A DNA stretch of 33,567 bases from an uncultured Pseudomonadota bacterium (GCA_900319705.1 ONPL01000010.1:1-33567), one strand, 5' to 3'; shown: positions 1 to 8,648, numbered from the stretch's first letter. Program-made: numbers and translations. Notes: generated by a model not told the origin, from the sequence alone.

Positions 1-344
1 ATTCATCTGCTGTATCTCTTCTTGATTACAATGACGAGGAATCTCTTACTTACTGCGTGATGACCGGTCTTTTGTGGTCAACACTTGATGATTACAGCTG
101 TCATCGTGAAGATCAGGCAGGAAAAGGACGTGTTGATCTGGTGTACGAACCCATAACAGGAAAGATGCCGTTAATTCTGATTGAGTTTAAATATGACGGA
201 TCCGCTGAAGAAGCCATTGCCCAGATTAAAACTCAGGAATATTTCAAACGTTATACCGGACAATACCGGAATATCATTATTGTCGGGATCAATTACAGCA
301 CCAAGACCAAAGATCACCAGTGCCTGATTGAAAAACTCGATTAA
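1..344 (+). CDS. C-terminal part of a DUF1703-type AAA-ATPase/PD-(D/E)XK protein (partial)
   Basis: The reading frame is open from the window edge (codons begin at base 3) to the TAA at 342-344, so this is the 3' end of a longer gene. The residues include KGRVDLVYEP, then LILIEFKYDG, then AIAQIKTQEYF and a closing VGINYSTKTKDHQCLIEK. This is the familiar C-terminal nuclease-like domain (PD-(D/E)XK family, DUF1703) of proteins whose N-terminus is an AAA-ATPase-like domain. The D of GRVDL and the E-x-K of IEFK are the expected catalytic positions and are present. The ATPase half would lie to the left of the window. The biological role of the family is not established. A clear terminator follows 30 bases after the stop. 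Confidence 0.8.
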   Translation, partial: SSAVSLLDYNDEESLTYCVMTGLLWSTLDDYSCHREDQAGKGRVDLVYEPITGKMPLILIEFKYDGSAEEAIAQIKTQEYFKRYTGQYRNIIIVGINYSTKTKDHQCLIEKLD

Positions 345-374
345 ACACTCCAATCAATACTAATACTTACATTC

Positions 375-409
375 AAAGGATCTCATCATGAGGTCCTTTT
401 TTCGTTTTT
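375..409 (+). terminator. Intrinsic terminator after the DUF1703-type gene
   Basis: An 11-bp stem (AAAGGATCTCA at 375-385 with TGAGGTCCTTT at 389-399, one G-T pair) closes a 3-base loop. It is followed by a T-rich run to 409. It sits just downstream of the stop at 344. Confidence 0.85.
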
Positions 410-421
410 ACGGAGATCAAA

Positions 422-499
422 ATGAACGACAGCACCATCAGACTTTCTGCCGACACGTCAGCTCTGACGGATTCACTCTCTAAAACTGAGCGAGGGTGA
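422..499 (+). CDS. Tiny ORF of 25 codons, uncertain
   Basis: An ATG at 422 is preceded by GGAG at 412-415 with 6-base spacing, a good ribosome binding site, and lies directly after the upstream terminator. The frame runs 25 codons (MNDSTIRLSADTSALTDS...) to a TGA at 497-499. I recognise no family. It could be a small protein, the 5' remnant of a lost gene, or chance. No promoter is evident between the terminator and the start. Confidence 0.2.
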   Translation: MNDSTIRLSADTSALTDSLSKTERG

Positions 500-581
500 G
501 ATCCAACTGTATACCCTCTCAACACTATTCATACTACTCGTCAACTGTCAACTTCTTACTCTTAAACAATCCGCTCAGCTG

Positions 582-2102
582 TTATGATTCAGATGCCTTC
601 CTGCATTTGAGAACAGGAAGTCTGTTGACAGTATAATCAAATGAATCCGCACCGGAAAGAAACTGTTCCATTTCCTTTGCTTTTTTCAGCGAGTCAAGAT
701 GCCACTGACCAAGATCATGATTAAAGGAAACCGCACCGGCAAACATACGCTCAATCAGTTCAACTCTCTCCACCTGCCAGCTGCCGATCGGCTGGTTGAA
801 AGATTCAGCACCCTCAAACATCCTGCTCATATATTTTACCGACGAGGTGTTCCATCCGCCCAGCGGCTGATTGAACTTTACTGCCTTGCTAAACATTGAA
901 TTCATAAATTCAACTCTGGAGGTATCCCAGTTTTCAAGAGGCTGATTGAAATTAACTGCATTCTGAAACATCAGCTGCATTGATGTTACCGCTGACGTAT
1001 CCCAGTCTCCCACCGGCTGATTGAAACTTTCCGCCCCGGAAAACATATCTTCCATATTTACGACAGAAGATGTATCCCAGCACCCGATGGGCTGATTGAA
1101 AGACTTAGCGCCATCAAACATATAGCTCAGATTAGTAACAGCCGAGATATCCCAGTCAGCCAGCGGCTGATTGAAATTAACTGCTTGAGCAAACATAGAG
1201 TTCATGTTTTTTACAGCAGATGTGTTCCAGTGGCCGACAGGCTGGTTAAAGCTTCGAGCGCAGAAAAACATCAGTTGCATGGTCGTTACCGAGGATGTAT
1301 CCCAGCTACCGATCGGCTGGTTGAAATTAACAGCGTGATCAAACATGCCCATCATATCAGTCACGAGGGAGGTATTCCAACCGTCGATCGGCTGATTGAA
1401 ACTGACAGCACTACTAAACATCAACGACAGATCTGTTGCACTGCCGGTATCCCAGTTTCCAATCGGCTGGTTGAAAACACTGGAATCAGAAAACATTCCG
1501 GAAAAACTTTTTACAGCTCCAGTTTTCCAGTTTCCGATTGGCTGATTAAAAACTCTAGCTCCGTTGAACATATGCTCCATGTGTTTAACTCTGCCGGTAT
1601 CCCATCCGTCAAGCGGCTGGTTGAAGCTTTCCGCTCCGCAGAACATAGCTTTCATGCTGGTAACCGCTGAGGTATTCCAGCTACCGATCGGCTGATTGAA
1701 ACTTCTTGCAAACAGAAACAGTTCTTTCATGTTCTTAACACGGGAGGTATCCCAGTTTGCCAGCGGCTGATTGAAGGAAACGGCACCTCGGAACATGGAC
1801 TGCATATCGGTTACGGATGATGTATCCCAGTTGCCGATCGGGTGATTGAAATATTCAGCATTCTGAAACATGCATTTCGTGCATTTCACATTCGAAGTAT
1901 TCCAGGTTTCAATCCCGGAAAAATCACGGCGGTTGGAATCACGAAACAGTTTTTCCATGGAGGTAATCTGAGTGGTATCAATATCTCCCAGATTAACATC
2001 CGGATCGGATACAAGCGTCTTCAGTTCTTCAAGTGTGGCAGGATTGTACTTTGCTGTCATATAAACATCATTACTGCAGTCTTCGGCAGTTTCTTCAATC
2101 AA
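582..2102 (-). CDS. BspA-like DUF285 repeat protein
   Basis: This is a 506-residue protein built almost wholly of DUF285 (BspA-type leucine-rich-like) repeats. After an N-terminal cap (about residues 15-65, with KYNPATLEELKTLV and LGDIDTTQITSMEKLF) come sixteen 25-residue units of the form WDTSxVxxMxxMFxxAxxFNQPxxx. They end in a degenerate unit and a short tail. Such proteins are abundant in host-associated anaerobes and are thought to act in binding or surface contact; the partner here is unknown. The start shown is a TTG with GGAG 10 bases upstream. An ATG at codon 15 matches where many family members begin and is an alternative. Upstream of the TTG the frame encodes a signal-peptide-like stretch, but an in-frame TGA separates it from the nearest ATG. 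It follows the beta-CASP gene on the same strand. Confidence 0.85.
   Translation of the reverse strand: MIEETAEDCSNDVYMTAKYNPATLEELKTLVSDPDVNLGDIDTTQITSMEKLFRDSNRRDFSGIETWNTSNVKCTKCMFQNAEYFNHPIGNWDTSSVTDMQSMFRGAVSFNQPLANWDTSRVKNMKELFLFARSFNQPIGSWNTSAVTSMKAMFCGAESFNQPLDGWDTGRVKHMEHMFNGARVFNQPIGNWKTGAVKSFSGMFSDSSVFNQPIGNWDTGSATDLSLMFSSAVSFNQPIDGWNTSLVTDMMGMFDHAVNFNQPIGSWDTSSVTTMQLMFFCARSFNQPVGHWNTSAVKNMNSMFAQAVNFNQPLADWDISAVTNLSYMFDGAKSFNQPIGCWDTSSVVNMEDMFSGAESFNQPVGDWDTSAVTSMQLMFQNAVNFNQPLENWDTSRVEFMNSMFSKAVKFNQPLGGWNTSSVKYMSRMFEGAESFNQPIGSWQVERVELIERMFAGAVSFNHDLGQWHLDSLKKAKEMEQFLSGADSFDYTVNRLPVLKCRKASES
705..1904. repeat. Sixteen tandem 75-bp coding repeats
   Basis: The coding sequence of the DUF285 protein is a tandem array of sixteen units of exactly 75 bp. 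They are recognisable on the + strand by the recurring CAGCGGCTGATTGAA or GATCGGCTGGTTGAA pattern. Units have diverged in DNA and protein, with the FNQP and W-D/N-T positions best kept. Such arrays can expand or contract by recombination. Confidence 0.9.
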
Positions 2103-2211
2103 AAAAATAGTTCTCCGGGCTTCAGCGGTAACTGCTGCACTGATGAAACACGTCAGGAAACAGTTTAATCAACTGCACCAGGGGAAAACTTTATCATACA
2201 TCATTAAAGGA

Positions 2212-4746
2212 TCAGCCTTTAATTATACGGCAGACAAGACCGGTCTTATCCCTGATCTCATCAACAAGCGCATCACAGTTCTGCGGCGCCGCTCCTGATA
2301 TTTTGAGCTGAACCTCTCTGGTCATCGGCATATAGGACGGACTTTTCTTCAAATCCAGACCGGCACGGGCGGCTGCAGCTGCGGCAACGGCAAGCACCAG
2401 ATTCTGCATCACCGCCTCACTGGAGACAATTCGCCATCCGGTATGTTCCGACATAACTTTAAATCTGTCGGAATAACGTCTTCCCACCTCACCGGTAATA
2501 AAGGACAGTTCAATATATCTGCCGGAACCATCGGTTTTTATGCCAAGTTTCTGCAACGGAATATTCTCCGTCGCACAGAAACTGCGGATATAGGAAAGTG
2601 CTTCATTCTGCTCCAGCGCTTTTCCGGATACGGCAGACTTCACCGTTGCAGGCGTACACCTGCAGGCTGCACCTTTTTTGGTACGGTCGACAGACAGTTG
2701 CAGACTCCACCCGGTTTCTTTTCTGAACTTCTCTTTAAGTTCCTGATCTGAATGATCTGCATGAGTCAGAGTAAGCTGATAGGTTTTCTCCATCTCGAAA
2801 TAACTGATTTTGACAATCCGGTTTTCAAACAGAGAATGAAGTAGTTGCTGCATGGAACTGTGGTTGGTGCCGGGATGGATCTGCACCGACCATCCGGTCT
2901 GACCGGCAAATCTTTCCTCCGCCTCCCTGAACAGCTCCAGATTAACGGCGTCAGGAAACAGGAAACGCAGCACAACCTTTCTTTCTTCGGGATAAATACC
3001 GGCCTTTTTATAGCCAAGGAAAGAAAAGAACTGTGATGCAAGATCGGTAATATCCTGAAGATTCAATTCCTTAGGCATCCGCGCAGCCGCCATTTCCTGC
3101 TCCGTTGCAGGATGGAACAGAAATAAATGCATTTCATCGGAGGAAAAACAGCCGGTATCCAGCAGCATTTTCTGCCATGCTGTAATATCAGCCGATTCAG
3201 CAGCCGGTCTGCCGTACCATATTTCCATCAGCTGAAGAGCGGTCCACTGCCGGTCGGGATAATGTTCCAGAACAAACTGCCGGAGTTTTTCCAGTCCTGA
3301 ATCGTCAGGCATGGAACTCTCACTTAGAGTATGCGGCCAGCTGAAACAGGTCTGTTTCCTGGTGGTCCGGTATGAAATATCCTTTATCTCTCCGCACTGC
3401 GGCATATGGATCCCGCGAAGATGCTCGCCGGTAATAAGCCTTGCAACCGAAGGCATGGCCTCCTGATCACCGTGAACCAGAAAAACATCACGGGGACTTA
3501 ATCTGGTAAGAAGACCTAGAATCTCCTCCTGATCTCCGTGAGCCGAAAGTCCAACCTTGCAGACTCCGGCTCGAACCGGAATACTGCGGCCTGCAATATT
3601 GAATGTTACAGGTTCCGCATCCGGATCTGCCAGCTGCGAATTCTCCACCGATTCAGCAAGCTGCATAAGAGCCCGGCCCGGAGCCTCCTCATCCTGATAA
3701 CCGGTCAGAATAATCAGACCGTCTTCACGGGAAATGATTTTTTCAGCATACAGAACACTCGGACCGCCGCTTAACATGCCCGAGCTGGCGACAAATACAG
3801 CAGGACCGTCCCTGCCCACAAGTTCACTGCGATCAGCGGTAGGAGATACGGGTACCACCTCGCCGGAATAAAACGGATCATACCCCTTGATTATGTTTCT
3901 TGCCAGTTTGCTTCTGAGATTCGCCGGAAACTGTTTGTAGACCCGGCATATTTCCCTCACCATTCCGTCCACATAAACAGGAACCTGAGGAATGAGCCCG
4001 CGGTTCATACCGACACGCAGCAGCAGAATAACCTCCTGGGCGCGTCCGAGGGCAAAACTCGGGATCAAAACTTTTTTACCTGCAGTCACGGCCTCGCCCA
4101 CCAGCCTGATCAGTCTGTTCTCCTCAACCTGACGGTTGGAATGCAGACGGTTGCCATAGGTGGTCTCCACGATGCACAGATCCGGGCGGAGTTTTGGAAT
4201 ACGGATCCCGTCAATAGTCTGCTGTGAAAACGAAGCAAAATCCCCGGAATAAAAAACCGATCCCTCTGGAGTTTTAAGATATATACAGGCTGCACCTGCT
4301 ATATGACCGGCAGGATAGAAAGTAAAAGAAACACCTGGAAACAGTTCCTTCTCAATCTGCTCATGCAGCGGGGCTATACGTTCCATCATAGCAGCAACGT
4401 CCGCCTCACCGTACAGAGGTATCTCCTCTTCACGCATTGACATGATTTTAAGAGAATCCTGCAGCAGAACCCTGGTAAGTTCCATGGTCATAGGGGTCAT
4501 GTATATAGGAACATCCGGATAGGATCTTGATATAAGAGGAAGAGATCCGATGTGATCCATGTGGGCATGACTGATGATGATTGCATCAATTCCACCCATC
4601 TCCTGGATCAGTCTGAAATTAGGCAGCGGATCTTTACTTCCGCCCTGACGGATCCCGGAATCCAACAGGATCCCCCTGTCACCGATCCGGATACAGATAC
4701 AGCTTCCGCCCACTTCCTGAGCACCGCCGGCAAATCCCAGTTTCAT
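2212..4746 (-). CDS. MBL-fold beta-CASP ribonuclease-like protein with repeated C-terminal extension
   Basis: The protein has 844 residues from the ATG at 4746, chosen because GGAG lies about 8 bases upstream; a TTG ten codons earlier is less likely. The N-terminal half is a metallo-beta-lactamase/beta-CASP nuclease. It has HAHMDH near residue 60, AGHIAGA, YSGDF, VETTYGNR, SFALGRAQE, SSGMLSGGP, GLSAHGDQ and a final VHGD. These are the metal-binding motifs of the CPSF/RNase J-like RNA-cleaving family, so RNA processing or decay in the cytoplasm is the likely role. The other half, about residues 470-844, is not a domain I can name. It contains four related segments each ending in TGW or TGL followed by a strand. 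It is transcribed alone or together with the downstream DUF285 gene. Confidence 0.85.
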   Translation of the reverse strand: MKLGFAGGAQEVGGSCICIRIGDRGILLDSGIRQGGSKDPLPNFRLIQEMGGIDAIIISHAHMDHIGSLPLISRSYPDVPIYMTPMTMELTRVLLQDSLKIMSMREEEIPLYGEADVAAMMERIAPLHEQIEKELFPGVSFTFYPAGHIAGAACIYLKTPEGSVFYSGDFASFSQQTIDGIRIPKLRPDLCIVETTYGNRLHSNRQVEENRLIRLVGEAVTAGKKVLIPSFALGRAQEVILLLRVGMNRGLIPQVPVYVDGMVREICRVYKQFPANLRSKLARNIIKGYDPFYSGEVVPVSPTADRSELVGRDGPAVFVASSGMLSGGPSVLYAEKIISREDGLIILTGYQDEEAPGRALMQLAESVENSQLADPDAEPVTFNIAGRSIPVRAGVCKVGLSAHGDQEEILGLLTRLSPRDVFLVHGDQEAMPSVARLITGEHLRGIHMPQCGEIKDISYRTTRKQTCFSWPHTLSESSMPDDSGLEKLRQFVLEHYPDRQWTALQLMEIWYGRPAAESADITAWQKMLLDTGCFSSDEMHLFLFHPATEQEMAAARMPKELNLQDITDLASQFFSFLGYKKAGIYPEERKVVLRFLFPDAVNLELFREAEERFAGQTGWSVQIHPGTNHSSMQQLLHSLFENRIVKISYFEMEKTYQLTLTHADHSDQELKEKFRKETGWSLQLSVDRTKKGAACRCTPATVKSAVSGKALEQNEALSYIRSFCATENIPLQKLGIKTDGSGRYIELSFITGEVGRRYSDRFKVMSEHTGWRIVSSEAVMQNLVLAVAAAAAARAGLDLKKSPSYMPMTREVQLKISGAAPQNCDALVDEIRDKTGLVCRIIKG

Positions 4747-4774
4747 TGTATAATCTCCATTTGCAATATACAGC

Positions 4775-4812
4775 AACAGTCCGGTTCATTCATCGCACAA
4801 CAGTCCGGACTG
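4775..4812 (-). promoter_or_regulatory. Leader palindrome and repeated decamer
   Basis: A perfect 12-base palindrome, CAGTCCGGACTG, lies at 4801-4812. The decamer AACAGTCCGG (+ strand) occurs at 4775-4784 and again at 4799-4808, 24 bases apart. All of it lies between the predicted promoter and the beta-CASP start codon, so it could be a protein-binding or RNA-structure site. Confidence 0.4.
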
Positions 4813-4842
4813 CTACATCACTATCATTTAACAATCTGTCGT

Positions 4843-4872
4843 ATTATACATTTTCCAACTCGGCCGTGTCAC
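4843..4872 (-). promoter_or_regulatory. Probable sigma-70 promoter for the beta-CASP gene
   Basis: On the minus strand there is a -35 of GTGACA (4867-4872), an 18-bp spacer and a consensus -10 TATAAT (4843-4848). The start point would be near 4836, giving a leader of about 90 bases. That leader holds a perfect palindrome and a repeated decamer. Confidence 0.6.
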
Positions 4873-4938
4873 TGTTTCCCGGCAGGATCCGGGAGGTAAT
4901 ATGTCTTTACTGAGCAGGCATGGAAGCCGGTATTCAGT

Positions 4939-7137
4939 TCAGTCCTGTATATCGCTGATCGCTGCTTCAAACAGTTTTTCAATTTCGGGAGACAGATTTT
5001 TTTCTGCTGCTGTCAGTCGTGAGTAACTGCGTTTTATGAAAGATCCAATCACAGCAGAATTCAGCTCATCACTGAATTCTATCAGCAGCATATGCATGAA
5101 CAGAACAAATACAGTACGTTCACAGATCCCGATGGAAATGATGTCACGCAGTTTATGCGCCGCGCCGTCAGGCAGTTCGAGGGTGCACAGTTCATCAACG
5201 CCTGCAGCGGCAAACAGACTCTTCGAAGCTGCCAGATTAAGAGCTGCAAGATTAAATATCAGTTGAGGCAGATCTTTTTCGACCGGTGCATCATCTGGAC
5301 AAATATCTCCGGCACAGCATGAATCATATGACGAACTGAGTTTTGCGCCTGTACCTGCAAAAGCAGACATAAAAGAGAACATACCGGCGGCTGAAGCTCC
5401 GCAGGCCCGCGACTGCGATATGGCTCCACCCATACCTAAAACAGCCATCTGCGGAACAACCCTGATCTGAGGCAGCGGAAGTTCCTCACGGCCGGCATTC
5501 TCCTCAATCAGCAGATAACTGGTAAGCGGGGTAACCAACCGGTACTTTTCAGCCAGTTCAGCAGCATTGTCGCCGTTCTTTCCGGAAAGTCTTCTCTGCA
5601 TACAGATGCGCGCCAGATCAGAATATTCAGTTTCATCGGCATGCTCAGGCAGTATACACTCCCAGGAAAAGCTGTGATTTTCAGATACAGCTGTCAGTTT
5701 TACCATACCGGCAGGACGGCACGAAAAACCGGCAAAAAATACAGCTGTATCCCCGTGGAACAGTTTAGGTTCACCCAGCGGCCAGATCCAGTCAGGCGCT
5801 TCAGGCCAGGAGATCTGCGCCCCGCTGCACGGTGCATTCATGCGCTGGAAATGGCGTACGATTCTTTCGGACATATTTTCATTCGGGGTCACAAATTCAG
5901 CCATACCACCGGTTATCTGCGATAGTTTTTTGAGAAGTCCTTCCGAAACCGCATCTCCCACCCCTACGGTAAAGATCCTGCATTCAGCCTTTTGAACACG
6001 GGAATAGAAATCATCTCCCTCGTAGACCTGTCCGTCGGTAATCAGCAGGAGATCATGAAGTCTGCCCTTTGTTCCGGTTCTGAAAGCTGCTGACAGAGCG
6101 TCTTCAAGTTCAGTACCTCCAAGATTGGCATCGAGATCCTCAAGCAGCTCACGTGCTTTATTGATTGAGTTTTCACTGTATGGTTCATGCTTACTGAAAA
6201 GAGGTTCTACCGTACTGCCGAAGCGGATGATATTAAATGAATCCGTCTCCTGCAGCTGATTGAGAATTTCGAGCAGTGCGGTTCTGGCCTGAATGATGGA
6301 GTCACCCGTCATAGATCCTGAACAGTCAATAATGATATCCACTTCACGGGGCCGGCGTTTAACTTCACTGCCGAAATCCGGAGTCATGGCAACTGCGGCC
6401 ACGTAGTTTTCACCGTCCCGGCCGCAACAGGCATAAGGCGAAGGATCTGAACAGCTCCGCAGTTCAATCACAAGATCGCGATCGGCAAAGTCGCTTACAC
6501 TCAGCTGAATTTCCCCCTCTGTTCCGGAACGTTCAAGCCGGTGGGTCGGACTGCTGATATCAGCACTGACCAGACTTCCCGTAACAGTAACTGTACACTG
6601 GTACGGATTCTGCGCATATACCGATGTAACCGGTGCGAGACAGTCATCAATCCCGGCTGAAGCGGGATCTCCGTATTTTTCCGCTATCACTGTAGGGAGC
6701 ATAAAACGAAGCAGTCTGCCGTTCCACACGTTAGGGTACGCATAGCTGAAGGAAATTTCGATCTTCTGGCCGGCAAGAAGATTACCGACACTCATGCTGT
6801 ACAGGCCGTCACCGGTATTCTCAAGCATGGCGGCAGAATCCCCCTGCTCCACCGCATTCTCGTAATCAGCCCTGGCGGTACTTTTTTTCATCACAGTTCC
6901 GCGGCGTACTTTTCCATCAATTCTAACAGTAAAATCCAGCAGTACCGCATCAAGCAGCAGAGGAAAAGTATAGACCGCCTCAATATTCAGCTCCTCCCGG
7001 TTTTCGTAGGTCTGCGTAATGCAGGCACGGGTGAGAACATCATCGATGGTTGCTCTGACATCTATACCGGTAAGCGGTACAGGGTTACCTGACTGATCTT
7101 TGAGAACTGCACATTTGTCTGAGCTCTTACTGTTCAT
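4939..7137 (-). CDS. VIT and von Willebrand A domain protein
   Basis: The protein has 732 residues from the ATG at 7137, preceded by AAGGAG with 9-base spacing. A start ten codons earlier lacks such a site. Residues about 10-130 form a vault/inter-alpha-trypsin (VIT) domain, with YENREELNIEAVYTFPL and the YENAVEQGDSAAMLE segment. About 265-440 is a von Willebrand A domain with an intact MIDAS start, DCSGS near residue 271. The C-terminal 250 residues are not assigned. No signal peptide or membrane segment is seen, so it should be cytoplasmic. VIT-VWA proteins are thought to mediate metal-dependent protein interactions; the partner is unknown. Its start overlaps the end of the MerR gene by 11 bp, so the two are translationally coupled and probably act in one pathway. 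Confidence 0.85.
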   Translation of the reverse strand: MNSKSSDKCAVLKDQSGNPVPLTGIDVRATIDDVLTRACITQTYENREELNIEAVYTFPLLLDAVLLDFTVRIDGKVRRGTVMKKSTARADYENAVEQGDSAAMLENTGDGLYSMSVGNLLAGQKIEISFSYAYPNVWNGRLLRFMLPTVIAEKYGDPASAGIDDCLAPVTSVYAQNPYQCTVTVTGSLVSADISSPTHRLERSGTEGEIQLSVSDFADRDLVIELRSCSDPSPYACCGRDGENYVAAVAMTPDFGSEVKRRPREVDIIIDCSGSMTGDSIIQARTALLEILNQLQETDSFNIIRFGSTVEPLFSKHEPYSENSINKARELLEDLDANLGGTELEDALSAAFRTGTKGRLHDLLLITDGQVYEGDDFYSRVQKAECRIFTVGVGDAVSEGLLKKLSQITGGMAEFVTPNENMSERIVRHFQRMNAPCSGAQISWPEAPDWIWPLGEPKLFHGDTAVFFAGFSCRPAGMVKLTAVSENHSFSWECILPEHADETEYSDLARICMQRRLSGKNGDNAAELAEKYRLVTPLTSYLLIEENAGREELPLPQIRVVPQMAVLGMGGAISQSRACGASAAGMFSFMSAFAGTGAKLSSSYDSCCAGDICPDDAPVEKDLPQLIFNLAALNLAASKSLFAAAGVDELCTLELPDGAAHKLRDIISIGICERTVFVLFMHMLLIEFSDELNSAVIGSFIKRSYSRLTAAEKNLSPEIEKLFEAAISDIQD

Positions 7138-7570
7138 CTTCTGTTTCTCCTTCTGTCTGGACTTCAATATCTTCTTGACTGCTGAAAAAATTCAGCATAT
7201 GGCGAACCAGCTGCGCAACATCAGCGGAACTGAGTTCTGAAGCAGCCGGATCAATCACAAGTTCAACTCCGCGGTGCAGAAATATATGACTTCTCACCGA
7301 TAGATCTCCCGGTTTCGGAAGCTTATCAGGAATGGCGGAAACATCCGGAGTTGAAAGCAGTTCTCCGATGCGTTTGAGACTGATTCCCGCATTGCGCCAC
7401 TTCTGGATCTCCAGCAGGCGGTCAAGATGGGATTTAAGGTAGTAGGCACCCCGGTTGGCGCCCTCCGGTTTCGGAACGAGTCCGGACTGCACATAGAAAC
7501 GGATGGTACGTTTCGGTACTGCAGTAAGTGAACTCAGTTCATCAAGTGTATAGGTTTTCTCATGTTTCAT
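7127..7570 (-). CDS. MerR-family transcriptional regulator
   Basis: The protein has 147 residues from the ATG at 7570. An N-terminal winged helix-turn-helix of the MerR type is plain: YTLDELSSLTAVPKRTIRFY, then a wing with NRGAYYL, then a helix with AGISLKRIGELLS. The C-terminal part, about residues 80-147, is acidic at the end, with no cysteine cluster for metal sensing, so the signal is unknown. The gene overlaps the VIT/VWA gene by 11 bp and probably regulates that operon. The start has no Shine-Dalgarno sequence, and a promoter ends only about 7 bases upstream, which suggests a leaderless message. Confidence 0.85.
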   Translation of the reverse strand: MKHEKTYTLDELSSLTAVPKRTIRFYVQSGLVPKPEGANRGAYYLKSHLDRLLEIQKWRNAGISLKRIGELLSTPDVSAIPDKLPKPGDLSVRSHIFLHRGVELVIDPAASELSSADVAQLVRHMLNFFSSQEDIEVQTEGETEDEQ

Positions 7571-7577
7571 GTTTAAA

Positions 7578-7606
7578 TATATAACACCAATACTGTCTAA
7601 TATCAA
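7578..7606 (-). promoter_or_regulatory. Promoter of the MerR-VIT/VWA operon
   Basis: On the minus strand there is a -35 of TTGATA (7601-7606), a 17-bp spacer and a -10 of TATATA (7578-7583). The predicted start point falls at about 7570-7572, at or next to the MerR ATG. Confidence 0.55.
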
Positions 7607-7906
7607 CTGACAAATAAGTATTAATTTAAAACCATGATCAGGATCATTATTCAGAAAGGAAACAAAAAGAAGAGAGTCGGATGGAAAAAATTCAGAAAGC
7701 CGGCGGAACCGGTTATTTTCAGCAGATAGCGTGACGGTATATATTCCACGTGCTGCTTATTTCAGATTTAACTATGAACCGAAAAGCAGGATTAACAGGT
7801 GCCTGACAGAAAACCCGATTAAACACTCCTTCCAGACAAAACCTGCATTAAAGCATCTCCTGAGCGAAATCCTCACCTGCGGAGTTTGCACATGTGCCGG
7901 GCGCAC
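7607..7906. other. Intergenic stretch, nothing recognised
   Basis: This covers 300 bases between the MerR promoter and the terminator of the small secreted protein. I see no convincing gene, RNA fold or repeat. Short open frames here lack ribosome binding sites and family resemblance. Confidence 0.5.
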
Positions 7907-7934
7907 AAAAAAATAGAGTGCCGAAGCACTCTAT
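7907..7934 (-). terminator. Intrinsic terminator of the small secreted protein gene
   Basis: A perfect 9-bp stem (ATAGAGTGC with GCACTCTAT) carries a TTCG tetraloop on the minus strand and is followed by a run of seven T. It lies 30 bases beyond the stop at 7964. Confidence 0.95.
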
Positions 7935-7963
7935 CCAAAATTCAAATTACAACCGGAAAGTTA

Positions 7964-8356
7964 TTACTGACCAGCTTTAGCAGTTAAAGTAGCAACCAGT
8001 GAATCGATTGCAGCGCACTGTTCTTCACTTTCGCATTTACCAGCAAGAACACCGATAGCTTCGCCGTCATCCATGATGATAACCTGGGTTGCATCTGGGC
8101 ATACAACGTGCTGTACAGGGAAACCGCTCATTGTACCAGCAGTTGGAGCAGCGCAGTTGTTTTTCTTAGCATATTCAGTAGCAATATCTGCAATTGGAGC
8201 AGTTCCTGAAGCAGCAACCTGCTGTACAGCAAAACTAACACCAAGAGCATTTTCCTGCATTACAGCACCCTTTTCGTTCTGTTCAACTACAACCCATTCA
8301 GCCATTGCTGATGCAGACATACATAAAGCAGCTGCAGCAATCATTAACTTTTTCAT
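7964..8356 (-). CDS. Small secreted protein with four cysteines, unknown function
   Basis: The protein has 130 residues. It begins with a clear Sec signal peptide (MKKLMIAAAALCMSASAMA, cleavage after AMA), so the mature protein of about 111 residues is periplasmic or exported. The mature part has four cysteines, enough for two disulfides, and no family I recognise. An AAGGAT ribosome binding site precedes the ATG. Just upstream in the leader is a 7-bp hairpin (TTCCTCT with AGAGGAA, 8374-8390) that could stabilise the message. A strong terminator follows, so it is a single-gene unit. Short size, own leader hairpin and terminator suggest a well expressed envelope protein; that is inference. Confidence 0.8.
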   Translation of the reverse strand: MKKLMIAAAALCMSASAMAEWVVVEQNEKGAVMQENALGVSFAVQQVAASGTAPIADIATEYAKKNNCAAPTAGTMSGFPVQHVVCPDATQVIIMDDGEAIGVLAGKCESEEQCAAIDSLVATLTAKAGQ

Positions 8357-8648
8357 TATATTTATATCCTTATTTCCTCTAACAGAGGAATAACCAACAA
8401 AAAATCAAACTGCTGCACAATACATTATGTTATTTCTATCCGCAATGCTCAGCAATTTTTTCCGATATCGTATAAGATACCGGACATTAATTTTAGAGAT
8501 TTTTAGCTATGAGTCAATCCTATTTGCTGTTCACTGCCGAATTAATGTTCAGGCGGTAGCAAAACAAAAGATAGAGCAGCAACCGGTGCTCAGCAGAACA
8601 GGAAGGCACAATGCCCTCTTCTTCAGGTTAATCTCACCCAAAGAAGTA

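Noticed and set aside
1185..1670. Long + strand frame of 161 codons inside the DUF285 gene
   Set aside because: It is the antisense shadow of the 75-bp repeats and itself just shows the same period.
7731..7916. 61-codon + strand frame in the spacer after the MerR gene
   Set aside because: No ribosome binding site, no family, and it runs into the terminator of the opposing gene.
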